Of a stretch of DNA of 64,000 nucleotides, positions 10,831 to 20,739 are shown in pieces. The position numbers were made by a program, and so were the translations under genes. The stretch's first letter is position 1. The number at the start of each line of letters is the position of its first letter. The notes under the pieces are model-generated. The model was given only the letters and a program-made list of their open reading frames with translations, had not been told where the DNA came from and did not search any database. Source of the DNA: Canna indica (taxonomy: Eukaryota > Streptophyta > Magnoliopsida > Zingiberales > Cannaceae); contig CP136896.1 in assembly GCA_034359265.1 (NCBI GenBank), positions 17,267,501 to 17,331,500 on the forward strand. The letters are read 5' to 3'.

Positions 10831-10850
10831 TTTCCCACCTAGAAAGAAAA

Positions 10851-12289
10851 AGAACACCTAAATAGAGCACTCGATATCAAGTGCTTTCTCTCCTGTATTG
10901 CTGAATGATAGCGGTGGATCATGAAATAATGAACTACGTCACAACTTGTGGAAAAGCTTACATTTTTATGAAGTGATAATGAGAGTCGCTGCTGCGCGCG
11001 CCATACACATCATTCATCCAGTTGTGCCATTTATGCATAATTTAATGAACCCTTTTTATGGAAGACAACACAGTTATGCACACCATAAATTGGTCTACAA
11101 TTCACATCAAGATCCTCTTATTCATCAATTGTAATAAATAATATACGACAAATGGATGACGTCTGGTTCAAGTCCGGGCGACGCCGGCCATTAATTATTA
11201 TTATCATTTTTTTATTATTATTGTTATCATCAAATTGCACCAGATTAAAGAAAACAAAGATTTTGTTAAATTCAAAATTATTCGATAGTTTTAGTTAAAT
11301 AAAAGGGGGAGCTATATGAAAGGTATTGAAGATTCGTTTGATTGAAAGAAAAAAAAAAAAAAAAAAAAAAAAAATCATCACGTAGAAAGAATAATTTGAG
11401 CAGCATGCCTTGTTGGACTAGTTGCTTTGGGCGACCAGGAGTGCATGCAAGGGTTCATCTTCTTGGCTCGATTGGTCCTCTATTTGAACCATAATTTTCT
11501 TTGGCCATGTGCAGTCATCTAATGGGAATTCGGCGAGCAGTGGTCAGGACTCAAAAATCGCGCTACCCTCGCCTAATGAGGCTCCCTCCCTATCAGGTCT
11601 AGTGGCAATCTAGTATTGCAAAGAGAAGAGTCTCATTTTGGTGTTAATGTCTTCCTTTATAGCCATGCATGGCGAGGAGGCCTTCCGAACACACTTCATT
11701 TCTTATATATAGAGAGCACTCTTAGTCCTTGGATCTTCCAATTCTCCCCCCTTTTCAATTTTGGTCTGATGCGGTCGACGAAGGCTTCTTCTATAGCAGC
11801 TTTTGACTAGATGAGATCGTGATTAGCTATCCTTGATGCTTATAAATCCACATGCTGAATCGAGGAAGCCTCACCACGCTTGAATGTCATTCTAGAACGA
11901 TATTGCACTATAACTGCATGACACGATCCTGCAATGTTTGGTTTTTCTTGCAAAAGTGCAAGAATCTTTTGGTTCTTCTTGTAAGAGCGAGAAGATTCCT
12001 TGATGAGTGCAAAACACTTGTTCATGGGGTTAGGAGGCCAATAAGTCGAGTCAGGCTCATCCGACTATGCTCTCGATTGTCTTGCGTTGTATAGTGCTAA
12101 AAAGGTTGAGAGACTCTGCATGTTATCGAGTGTTCGAAGGAGTCCCCCGAGTGATCACTCGGTTGTCTCTGCATCTTAATGAAAGCACCAACTAATGAGG
12201 TCCATCTTCACAACACTTGAATTGGACCATCCGAAAGCTATTGGTTGATCAGCTTGGTTGAGTCATCGTAGAGCCCAATTGACACTTTC
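10851..12289. other. Intergenic DNA with no recognised gene
   Basis: It contains a poly(A) run (11349-11374), a TATATATAGAG box near 11703 on the plus strand and pyrimidine-rich text with an ACTCGGTTGTCTCTGC phrase that resembles LTR leader sequence. No domain is recognisable in any frame. Confidence 0.4.
11349..11374. repeat. Poly(A) run of 26
   Basis: Twenty-six consecutive A residues follow ATTGAAAG. It may be a retroposon tail on the plus strand, but no matching LINE or SINE body is visible directly upstream and no flanking duplication was found. Confidence 0.85.
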
Positions 12290-12790
12290 AGAAGTGCTCC
12301 CCGAAGTTGGGCCGTTGTGAGCAATTTCTAATTGTCAAGTCAATAAGTGTGTAAGGAGAGAATTGGAGAGTGGTGGGTCCATCTCGTAATAGGATAGCAT
12401 GCAGAGTGAAAATCGGACAAAGTGGAGAGAATTTCCCCATCTCTGGATGAGGGTCTCCTTTTATAGAGGCAGGGATGAATACTATCGTCTTTTTCATTAG
12501 GGCATTTTGGTAATTCGGTTGAGTTTTTTTGCACTTGTGCCCAATTGGATTGTCGAAAGCCGACTTGGGCTTGGCATGAGTCTGAGAAGTTGGGCTTATT
12601 GGGCTCGATGTTGGCTTGTAGTTTCAATTGCCATTCCCTGCACAAGTTTTGAGCTTGATTAGGTAAAAATGATGATTTGATCCGCAAATTCTAGCCTAAT
12701 TAGGTGAACTGGCCTTTGGGTTGGCCGGCGCTGCTGGATGAGTTATGTGGAGAGCCCAATTGGTACTAATCTTCTCCCACTAAATGTGAC
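12290..12790 (-). mobile_element. LTR-like promoter remnant
   Basis: On the minus strand, GCCTCTATAAAAGGAGACC (TATA box, 12464-12459) follows about 300 bp rich in CCCAATTGGGC and AAGCCCAA words. Downstream lies a leader with CTCTCCAATTCTCTCC. This is the usual look of a plant retrotransposon LTR (U3-TATA-R). The second LTR and coding parts are missing, so it is either a solo or a broken LTR. Ends are not defined. Confidence 0.4.
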
Positions 12791-13385
12791 AGTATCTCCA
12801 TTCTCCTCCAATATTGGTTAATGGATAAAAGAAAATTTTAAAAAAAAAACACTAGGAAAAAGAAGATAGTATGATATGTGACCAGGGAGATGATGAAAAA
12901 GATGACATTTGAGGATTTTCATGTTTTATTCATTACATTTGAGTATTTTCATGTTTTATTCATTCATGGACATACAAGTAGGGCGGATAACGAATCAGAT
13001 ACGGTGCGGTGCGAATACTGTATTATTTATATTCCTCAATGATAATTTTAAATTTCAATATATTTTTTTATTCTTTTTCAAATAAGTCATTATTAAATTT
13101 TGACAAAAGTTTTTTTTAAAATTTTTTTTGTGAAGTAAAAAAAATATAAAATTAAATTATTATCTATATTGATTAAACATGTCAAATAAAATAATATTAT
13201 ATCACCGACAAATTAAATTAAAAATGATAATTTACGCAAAGCAATGTATTTGAATTAATAAAGGAGATTGGGAAGAAAAAAAAATTGGGACCATAATGTT
13301 CAAGAATAAACCAGTAGAAGTGTAGAAGCCTAAGATCAAGACCTTGATGTCGTAAACCTTGTCCTCTGTCTGTCCTTGTGCTCAA

Positions 13386-14603
13386 ATGGCGGCGGTGCTT
13401 CGTCGAACGCTTGGAATCCCCCTCTTCCACAGCCACTTATCCACCCTCTCCACTTCCCCCGTCGCTGACCCCAATCCTAGCTCCTCCAAGACGATCTCAA
13501 CTTCTAAGTCTGCCATCCTCTCCGAGTCCGACCCCGACCGCCTTGCTTCGCTCTTCGAATCCGCCACCCGCTACCCCTCCTTCCGCAATGACCGTCTCAT
13601 CTACCACATATCGATCCGAAAGCTAGCTAAACACCGCCGCCCAGACCTCATCGAGCGCCTACTCGAAGCCGCCAAATCTGACCCTAAGGCTCCCAAGTCG
13701 GAGGGCTTCCACGTCCGCCTGCTCTCCCTCTACGCCGACGCGGGCATGCTCGATCATGCCGTAAGAACCTTCGAGGCTATGCCTGGGCTCGGGCGCCAGC
13801 GGTCCGAGCGCTCCCTCTGCGCCCTCTTGTCTGCCTTCCTTAAGAACGGACGCTTCGACCGTCTACAGGATGCCTTCTATCGCGCCTCCAAAGAGTTCGG
13901 CATCACCCCGGGCGTATCATGTTATAATATGCTGCTGGAAGCCCTCTGCTCCAGTAACGAGGTCGAGAAGGCTCGCACCATGCTCGACGAAATGCCTAAG
14001 AAAGGCACAAAGCCCAATATCATCTGCCATAACTCCGTATTGAATGGTTATCTAAAGAAAGGTGACTTTGCTGGATTTGAAGAGGTTCTCGAGGAGATCA
14101 AAACGAAGAAATTTAAGCTAAATGTGGGAACCTACAATATTAAGATTGCTGCACTGTGTGCACAAGGCAAGAGCTTTCAAGCTGAGGAGTTGCTCAATGT
14201 GATGAAATCAGACGGAATTGAGCCAAGCCGGATCAGCTTCAATACCCTGATCAACGGGTTTATCAAAGAAGGGAACATAAATTCTGCAATGCAGGTCTTT
14301 GAGAGGATGAAGGGCACCAAGATGCCCAAAGGCAGTGGTATTTCGCCCAATTTGAAGACCTACATTATGTTGCTTCAAGGTTTGGTTGAGGAAGGAGAGT
14401 TCGAGAAGGCTGTGGGTATTTATAAAGAATGCTTGAATAAGAAATGGCCACTACCTTTCCAAACTGTTAAAGTATTGATCGAGGGATTGGCAAAGAATTC
14501 GCAGGTTGATGAGGCAAAATATGTAATTGAGTGGATGAGGAAGGCGGTAAGGGGCAAATCCATAGATGACTGGAGACGGATGGAAGAAGCATTATCCTTG
14601 TGA
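13386..14603 (+). CDS. P-class pentatricopeptide-repeat protein, probably mitochondrial
   Basis: An intronless frame of 405 residues. I chose the first in-frame ATG (13386, context AAATGGCGG), which gives MAAVLRRTLGIPLFHS. This is an Arg/Ser/Leu-rich, acid-poor start typical of a mitochondrial presequence. From about residue 142 there are five to six 35-residue PPR motifs, for example 177-211 (CYNMLLEALCSSNEVEKART), 247-281 (TYNIKIAALC), 282-320 (FNTLINGFIKEGNINSAMQV) and 321-355 (TYIMLLQGLVEEGEFEKAV). There are no E, DYW or SMR domains. The length and the ending NSQVDEAKYVIEWMRK fit the short P-type group that includes Arabidopsis PPR336, a mitoribosome-associated PPR. That placement is from memory. 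PPR proteins bind organellar RNA. GC is high in the first half and falls afterwards. No frame damage is seen. Confidence 0.88.
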   Translation: MAAVLRRTLGIPLFHSHLSTLSTSPVADPNPSSSKTISTSKSAILSESDPDRLASLFESATRYPSFRNDRLIYHISIRKLAKHRRPDLIERLLEAAKSDPKAPKSEGFHVRLLSLYADAGMLDHAVRTFEAMPGLGRQRSERSLCALLSAFLKNGRFDRLQDAFYRASKEFGITPGVSCYNMLLEALCSSNEVEKARTMLDEMPKKGTKPNIICHNSVLNGYLKKGDFAGFEEVLEEIKTKKFKLNVGTYNIKIAALCAQGKSFQAEELLNVMKSDGIEPSRISFNTLINGFIKEGNINSAMQVFERMKGTKMPKGSGISPNLKTYIMLLQGLVEEGEFEKAVGIYKECLNKKWPLPFQTVKVLIEGLAKNSQVDEAKYVIEWMRKAVRGKSIDDWRRMEEALSL

Positions 14604-15083
14604 GGCATGGAGTTTCTTCAATTCAGTGGTTAGTAACAAGTGACTAATGAGACATTCAAATTAATGTACTAGTTATCAGTAGTTCTTTATTTGGATAATG
14701 TTAGTGAAGAAAATAATTTTCAATTGATTTCTTTTATCTTGTACAATATTTCCTTTGTGATCTAAAACTGCTTTGAATTGCCTATCAATATGTTCAGTAT
14801 ATAGGAAGCAAATGTTCATAGTCATTGACTTAGGCAGTTAATTGCTTACTTTTGCTTATGTTTTGATTAAATGTAAATTGTGAATTCATAAATTGTCAAA
14901 TCAAAGTTGAAAGTATGATTAGGAGGTATATGTGAATGTTGACGCATTCAAGATAATGTATTTCTTATTGGCTTTTGTTTTTTGATACTTGCAATGAGAT
15001 TAAGTATGTTCCTCAAATATATTATCGTGCAACAGTTCCATTGTTATCTGAAATTGATTTGAGTTGTTATTTCAATGAATTAA
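14604..15083. other. 3' flank of the PPR gene
   Basis: AT-rich downstream sequence, probably including the 3' untranslated region. AATGTA and AATAATG words near 14665-14705 are possible weak polyadenylation signals. Nothing else is recognised. Confidence 0.4.
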
Positions 15084-16173
15084 TGCCTGGTTTGTATACT
15101 AGAATGGCCTTCGTAATGAAATAACGATTACACTCCATAATGAATTACGCTGTTTGATATGCTTAAACACTATGTAATGACGATTACAATTTAATGAAAA
15201 TTCATTACATTGTTGAAAATCTCCCAAGTATTTCGAGGAATGAGCCATTATGCTTCATAATGAAATTGAAGTATATTTTTTTATCATCAAACTACTCTTA
15301 AATACACCAAAAGTGATTAATTTAATTCATAAAATAAAAAACCCTCAATTAAATGTTTGTTTCATTCTTTTCATGATAAGAAATGTCTTAATTTTATTAA
15401 GAAGAAATTTTTGATGGTATATTTATAACTAAGTCCTTTAATTTTATAAATTTTACATTTAAGTCTTTTATTAAACTACATATTTTAACAATAATCTTAA
15501 TTAAAATTAAGTAAAAAGGTACTAAAATATATATAAATTTTAAAAGAAAAAAATACATAGTTTACGTCTAAGTCATCTACTTTATAAATTTTAGATTTTA
15601 TTCCTTCATCAATAGAAAATTTACATATACTAAAAATAATAAATCAAATTAAGTAAATAAAAAAGTAGTGAATATTGTATATTTTGCATTTAAATCCTTT
15701 AGAAATTAAAATTTATATATTCTTAAAAATAATACATTGAAACAAGTTAATAAAAGCATTATATATTCTTCATTTAAGTCCTTTGAAGTACTAGTGATGC
15801 TTTTATGTCATTTATTAATGTTTTTGGTCCATGTGAATTTTTTGTGCCACTTATTAATATTTTTTATTTTAGTATGCGAATTTATTAATATTTGAACATG
15901 TTAGAAAATCAGCCTTGGACCTAACTCCACCCTAAAAGCTAGCTCAAAGGGGGAGGATTGTCCAATCTATTTAAAGACTATCTAGACCGCAACCTCAACC
16001 AACGTGGGACTTTAACAGAACACATGTCAAAAAACAATATTTTCATTGCATTCTTATTTGTGTTATGTCATACCAAACACATGAATTGAATGAATAATAT
16101 GAATCAAACTTCTATTACCGAGTATACCAAACAATGCAATTGTAATGAAAACATCATTTCATTACAACGGGCC
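15084..16173. mobile_element. TIR element with GTAATG-type arms, carrying a TRIM insertion
   Basis: The left end TGCCTGGTTTGTATAC and the inverted right end GGCCCGTTGTAATG are flanked by TAA (15081-15083 and 16174-16176). Both arms are built from GTAATGA and ATTCATTAC words. That fits a PIF/Harbinger-type MITE. The middle is AT-rich, non-coding and enlarged; 15899-16017 is a later solo-LTR insertion. The terminal repeats match only in part. Confidence 0.45.
15899..16017. mobile_element. Solo LTR of a TRIM-type element with perfect duplication
   Basis: A 119-bp unit starts TGTTAGAAAATCAGCC and ends GGGACTTTAACA. It is flanked on both sides by GAACA (15894-15898 and 16018-16022). It contains AAGCTAGCTCAAAGGGGGAG and CAACGTGGGAC, phrases common in very short plant LTRs. 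There is no internal region, so it is a solo LTR left by recombination. Confidence 0.85.
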
Positions 16174-16592
16174 TAAGTTTATGAGAATCCAAGAGTTCAT
16201 ATTCATTGACTTAGGAGATGAATTGGTTTTTTGCTTAAGTACTGATAAATATTTGTACATTGTTAACCATGAATTTTCAAATTAAAGCTTCAAGGTGGTA
16301 TTTGATTGGTTGGAATGAAATTGGATGGACCAAAAAATTGAAATGGCAAAGGAATAGTTAGGAAACAAATATTTCATTTGTTTGATTTGGTATTCAGTTT
16401 AGTGTTTGATTGATATACCATGTATAATATATTTAGAGAAACAAAGATCAACGTGCTCTTGTCAAATTTTCCTATAGTTGAAATATTTATATAAAAAATA
16501 AATATATCCATGTGGTAATAAATTTCATAAAACTATAATAATAGTTTTAATAACAAAAAACAATGAAACAATGTTGACAATACTAACATTAA

Positions 16593-16745
16593 CAGCACGT
16601 TTGTTTCACGGTATTTGGTTAGCCAAATCCTATCCGCCGTTTGCTATGAGCTTCGGATTTCATTTAAGTTGGATATGATCGGATCCAACTTGGGTTCTAA
16701 TGGGATTAAGATATCCTCCCAGGGTGATGGGAATTAAAAAGTTCG
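16593..16745. mobile_element. MITE end, sister of 23300-23463
   Basis: After TAA, the sequence CAGCACGTTTGTTTCACGG continues through CATTTAAGTTGGATATGATC and GGTGATGGGAATTAAAA. The same series occurs in inverse orientation before 23463. The opposite terminus is not visible, so this is one end of a Tourist-like MITE. Confidence 0.5.
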
Positions 16746-16831
16746 GATCTCCTGTTGGCTAAACTTCACACTCTCTCGTGACTCCCGACGTCTTCCACGC
16801 TAGCAAACAAATCCTTCTCCTCATCCGAGCG

Positions 16832-17011
16832 ATGGCGACAAGTAAGTCTCCTTTCTCTTTCTCTTTCTGTTCTCCTCCTCCTAATTTTTCTTTTCCTCTG
16901 CAAACAGATGCGACTCCTCCTATTTCTCCTTCTCCTTCTTCCTCTTCCTCTTCCTCTTCTCCTCCTCCTCCTCTATTCCCTTCTCCTGATCGCGTCAAGC
17001 TTGCTAGTTAA
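16832..17011 (+). CDS. Candidate first exon, transit-peptide-like, unidentified
   Basis: From ATG 16832 the frame encodes 59 residues, MATSKSPFSFSFCSPPPNF followed by a Ser/Pro-rich run and LFPSPDRVKLAS, then a stop. The composition (Ser/Thr/Pro-rich, no acidic residues early) resembles a chloroplast transit peptide. An upstream CT-rich leader fits a plant 5' end. A splice donor-like ACAAGTAAGTCT just after the ATG and an acceptor CTGCAAACAG before 16907 offer an alternative reading. Much of the run is pyrimidine microsatellite. No downstream exon is recognised, so it may be a captured gene start or chance. Confidence 0.25.
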   Translation: MATSKSPFSFSFCSPPPNFSFPLQTDATPPISPSPSSSSSSSSPPPPLFPSPDRVKLAS

Positions 17012-17102
17012 AATCAAGCCTGCCGCAATCAAGAGAAGGGAATAGAGGAGGAAAGGAGGAAGAGGAAGAAGGAGAAGAAGAAAAGGAAGGAGAAATAGGA
17101 GG
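16916..17102. repeat. 70-bp homopyrimidine/homopurine inverted repeat
   Basis: The left arm (16916-16985, all C/T except two A) and the reverse complement of the right arm (17033-17102) match at 59 of 70 positions without gaps. The shared ends are CCTCCTATTTCTCCTTC and CTCCTCTATTCCCTTCTC. The 47-nt spacer contains GCTTGCTAGTTAAAATCAAG. A transcript would fold into a long imperfect hairpin. Confidence 0.9.
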
Positions 17103-17247
17103 AAAAAGAATTTGTCAAACAGTATATTGTATTTAGAATTTTTCATAGCTTTTGAATCTAGAGCAATTCTCCTTTAGACTAGTTCTATTATCACAAAGTT
17201 AAAGAAGTGCTTGATTTATAGATATACCAAGTTTGATATACAGTTTT

Positions 17248-17345
17248 TTTTTATATAGCAAAGATAGTGAATATTGGAGTTTGAACCCAGATCTCTAGGA
17301 AACATCCAAGATATTGTCACCAACTGTGCTACTCACAGTTGGCAC
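17248..17345 (-). mobile_element. Short tRNA-derived SINE with 16-bp duplication
   Basis: On the minus strand there is an RNA polymerase III box A, TAGCACAGTTGG (17331-17320), and a box B, GGTTCAAACTCC (17287-17276), spaced as in a tRNA. The unit ends in an A-rich tail (CTATATAAAAAAAA). It is flanked by TTTGATATACAGTTTT at 17232-17247 and 17346-17361. The body is only about 98 bp. Confidence 0.8.
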
Positions 17346-17619
17346 TTTGATATACAGTTTTGCTACCTCATAAGGCTGCAATAAGATATACCAAGTTTGA
17401 TATGCCTTTGGTTATTGACAAGTCAAATCGGGGTTTTAGAACTTAGATGGGTTGAATTGGGAATTCTTGAACACCTAATCAACTTGCAGTTTCAGCCTGC
17501 CATATTTATAAAACCCATATGTAATAAGATATCAAACATATTTGCAGCCTGTCTTTCAAAATTTTTTACAGAAATTGAGCATGAATCTTGAAGGTAATGC
17601 AGCTGTTATATATTCATAC

Positions 17620-18139
17620 CTTGGAAAGGACATTGTATTGCTTGAATTCTTGGCAATATGCTAGAGTTCCTGGTCTTGCACCAGTTCCAAGCCAGCAAAC
17701 CATAAGTCTCATCTAAGCTAAGATTGCCCTGTTTGATGTAATAGCTTCCTTGCAATGTCCATAGTGCCCAGTCCAAGTCATGCTCAGCAGCAAAAGCCAT
17801 CATGCAACCCAAGTATCTGTTATCATTGGAATTTGTGCCTCTTTGATCAATCCAAACTCACTCAAGAACAATGGCCACCCTTGGTCTAGCAGGAAGCCTG
17901 CTCTTCTCATAACGTTCCCCTTGACTGATCCACACACATTGTTAGGGTTTCCATTTGCCCAAGCCTGGCCATCAGAGGAACCATACCTGTGCAGCTCCAA
18001 TACAAGCTTCCCTTTGAAGGTTACCTCAATTTGCTCCTTTGACAGGTAGCTCAAATCATTATCAAAGCTCAGACCAGTCGATATAACAATAACATCTGAG
18101 TTTACTGAGTGGACTGCCTCAGCTCTCTTCTGCATATAC
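17620..18139 (-). pseudogene. Glycoside hydrolase family 5 exon, frameshifted fragment
   Basis: The minus strand opens after a splice acceptor (TATACACCAG, exon from 18139) with YMQKRAEAVHSVNSDVIVI, then LSFDNDLSYL, DGQAWANGNPNNVCGSV, NVMRRAGFLLDQGWPLFLSE and FG. This is the plant GH5 (cellulase-like) segment with the nucleophile Glu in SEFG. Near 17810 the frame shifts by one base and continues NDNRYLGCMMAFAAEHDLDW, ALWTLQGSYYIKQG and DETYGLLAWNWC. It ends at a donor-like CCAAG/GTATGA (exon end 17620). Members normally have several exons and over 500 residues. No other exon is found within 2 kb, so this is a single-exon genomic fragment retaining both splice borders. Relatives read HWY where this has HRY. 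Confidence 0.8.
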
Positions 18140-18936
18140 CTGGTGTATAAAATTTGAAAATTAGTTGGTGTGCATAGATATGAGCGTCTAATTCAGCATG
18201 TCTTCGCTTGTCCAAAATTTCTTCAGTTCAAAGAAGACCATGATATCAAATTTTTGGTCCAAATTTTCTTTGAGTTCTCAGTTCTTATTTTCCCTAATCA
18301 GTGTGAATTTGAAACAATTTTTTTTTGTATGGCAAAGCCCATTTCTCCTTCTCTTCAAAGAAATTTGTCAATCATTCATTAGTGTGAAGATCATAACTTC
18401 TCAACAAAAATTTCCAGCTTGATAAAAGTTCATTCTCATCCTTATAATCGTAGATGCATTTACTAAGTCTTTTGTAAAAGTTTTTGAACCTCCGAAGTCA
18501 TAATTTAGGTTCTTGGTAGCATCATGTATAATTGCCGCAGACAAAGGCAATGAGTTGTACCTGGCTAGGTCACAACTACTGCATTACTTATTTAAGCAAT
18601 CTAATTATCCTTTTGTTTATTCTGTATTTCTCAAAGATGTGAGTTGCAACATATTAAGAAACTTTGCTACTTCGTATATCTAAATGGCCACTTTTCTTCT
18701 GCAAAATTGATGTAGTTTCTTTTAAACAAAATACATATGTAGTAGCTTCTTGGCATTCAAGACTGAACTCTATTGACAATGATTTAAACTTGATGAGTTG
18801 ATTAGCTTTTTTCCATGTTGGACTGAAGGTGCATTTTGACTCTTGAAACTTCACCAACATTATGATGTGACTCTAGAAATTATTTTAATCATTTTAATCC
18901 TGAAAATTAATTTGTTTTAATTTATTTTTCCTGGAT
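18140..18936. other. AT-rich, no gene recognised
   Basis: This region should hold the upstream exons of the GH5 gene if it were complete. I find none of their motifs. No terminal repeats or RNA genes are seen. Confidence 0.45.
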
Positions 18937-19490
18937 ATGCCATTCAAAAATGAAGTAGTTGTTGCATATGTAGCAACATTATTAACAATGATTTGTGAAG
19001 TTATTTCAGCTATGAGTGCTTGTATTGTGTTGCTTATAGAAAATTTAAATAGGAAAGCGGAAGAACGTGTTGTAAGAGAGTGTAGATTTTTGAGTCATTA
19101 TACTCGGTTAGAAAGATTAAATGACCTTATAAATAAGAGTAGATAGAGCACCTTCGGGATATTATGTGAGTTACTCCGCACAATGGGTAGACTAAGGGGA
19201 AAGGGAGTAGTTACAATGGAAGAGCAAGTCACGGTGTTCTTACATATACTTGCACACCATGCCAAAAATCGTGTTATCACATCATTTCAATGTTGTATTA
19301 AATGATGTGATAAGATTGCAGGACATTGTTGAGATCTCCATATCCCATACCAAAAAATTGTATTGACCCAAGATGGAAGTGGTTTAAGGTATGTAAAACA
19401 AATCCAAAGAATTATCCTCATTTATGCTAATTATTAAAAGTTAATTATTTATCATCATTATGTATTCTAGAATTGCTCAGGGGCAGAGAG
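18937..19490 (+). pseudogene. PIF/Harbinger transposase fragment with preserved intron
   Basis: From ATG 18937 the frame runs to a TAG at 19144 and continues in the same frame: YTRLERLNDLINKSR, stop, STFGILCELLRTMGRLRGKG, then VTMEEQVTVFLHILAHHAKN and RVI. This is the N-terminal helical region of HARBI1-like plant transposases. After a second break the residues RWKWFK (ending 19388) are followed by GTATGT...ATTCTAG (19389-19470) and NCSGA, matching the KWFKNCLGALDGT junction of the family. The intron therefore sits exactly between K and N. The DDE catalytic core downstream is absent, replaced by LINE sequence at 19585. It is inactive. Confidence 0.7.
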
Positions 19491-19584
19491 AGTAATGGTG
19501 TTATACTGAAATAAGTGTTTTAAACCCAATAACAGTGTTTTTGTAATACTTAACAATGTTATGATCATTATAATAGGGAGGAAT

Positions 19585-19671
19585 ATTTTCAAACTGGACA
19601 TGGTTAAAGCATATGATAGGCTAGAGTGAGACTTTCTTTTTGCAGTCCTATCGCAATTTGGCTTCCACCCC
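19585..19671 (+). pseudogene. LINE reverse transcriptase scrap
   Basis: Translation gives IFKLDMVKAYDRLE, a stop, DFLFAVLSQFGFHP. This is the LINE RT motif K.DM.KAYDR.EW.FL...L..FGF with Trp changed to a stop. It may belong to the same LINE as the RNase H remnant at 21852. Confidence 0.75.
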
Positions 19672-20064
19672 TTAATTTTATAGTTTATAATAGTGTATAA
19701 ACTTGATGTTAGTGTTATATTTATTATATATATTTAAATGAATTTAAAAGAGTTATTTTAAAAAATTATTTTTTTTAGGCCTCTCTAAAGTCGGATCTAT
19801 ATATATATAAACGACGCTCTGAACCCATTGGTGAAGTCAGTTTTCACAAACAAATGAGACCTGGATTGTTTGAACTTCGAACAATGCTCAAATATGGTAC
19901 TTTCAGTTTTCATGCTTATTGTAAATAGTGTTTTAAATGCGTGTTGTAAAATTTAGAGCTATAGATGGGTAAATTCTCGCCTAGACTCATGTGAATCCTA
20001 CACTAAGTAATGTTGTACATATTGAGCTATTGTATTATGAGTTTGCCTTTATGGTTCTTATTAG

Positions 20065-20731
20065 TAGGGCTGTTCACGGGTCGGATCGGGTCGGGTTTGA
20101 AGAAAAATTCAATCCGACCCGATCAACAAGCAACCAGGTTGGGTCGGGTCGGGTTTTAAAATAAAAAATTTTGAACCCGACCCGACCCGCTCGAAATCGG
20201 ATCGGGTCGGGTTAAATAATCGGGTTACCCAATGAATATAAATTGAAAAAAAATTTAAAAAAAAAATTCTTCCCAAAACTAAATCTTGGGAAGACACGTC
20301 TTCCCAAGATCTGTGTCTTCCCAAGATTTGACCCAAGATCTCTTAAGAGATCTTGGGTGGGACATCGAGCAGTAGCCATTCGAGTGGCTGTTGCTCCTTG
20401 GAAAGAGGCGGCCCACGTGGCCGCCTCTTCTCCACTGAGATTTGGGAAGACGCGGGTTGAAACGACCCGCGTCTTCTCAACTGTTATTTAATAAAAATTA
20501 ATATATTCTTTAAATAATAATAATAATAATATTTAATTAATCGGGTAATCGGGTCGGATCTCGGGTCATCGGATTTTAAATATTGAAACCCGGACCCGAC
20601 TTGATTATAATCGGGTTTTAAAAATTTAAATCCGACCCGACCCGATTATCCGACCCAACCCGACCCGATTGGTTCGGGTCGGGTCGGTTTCTCGGGTTCA
20701 TTGGGTCGGGTTTGACCCATGAACAGCCCTA
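20065..20731. mobile_element. hAT-type MITE, GGGTCGGGT-word family
   Basis: The ends TAGGGCTGTTCACGGGTC and, inverted, TAGGGCTGTTCATGGGTC lie between perfect 8-bp duplications CTTATTAG (20057-20064 and 20732-20739). The left arm repeats CGGGTCGGGT words and the right arm repeats CCGACCCGA, so the 667-bp element can fold on itself. The centre is AT-rich and also holds a second inverted set, TCTTGGGAAGAC/GTCTTCCCAAGA. No coding capacity. Confidence 0.9.
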
Positions 20732-20739
20732 CTTATTAG

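Larger units (their letters stand above)
3013..10850 (+). mobile_element. Degenerate LINE (non-LTR retrotransposon), interrupted twice
   Basis: Plus-strand pieces of one plant LINE polyprotein occur in the right order: a pre-RT segment (NYFHSRVIMRRKNN, 3016 on), reverse transcriptase (3412-3700), RT C-terminal segment (4385-4640) and an RNase H-like segment (10400-10800). All are broken by stops and frameshifts. A MITE (4041-4374) and a copia element (4645-9523) sit inside it. Removing the copia element rejoins GCTTGCATGT to CATGCCTATAG through the target duplication. The right boundary is approximate because no clear poly(A) tail ends it. Confidence 0.7.

Noticed and set aside
13359..13385. 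An earlier start for the PPR protein at 13359
   Set aside because: That codon is TTG. ATG 13386 gives a good mitochondrial presequence-like N-terminus.
17276..17331. A functional tRNA gene on the minus strand
   Set aside because: Only the promoter boxes fit. No acceptor or anticodon stem can be formed, and the unit has an A-rich tail and flanking duplications.
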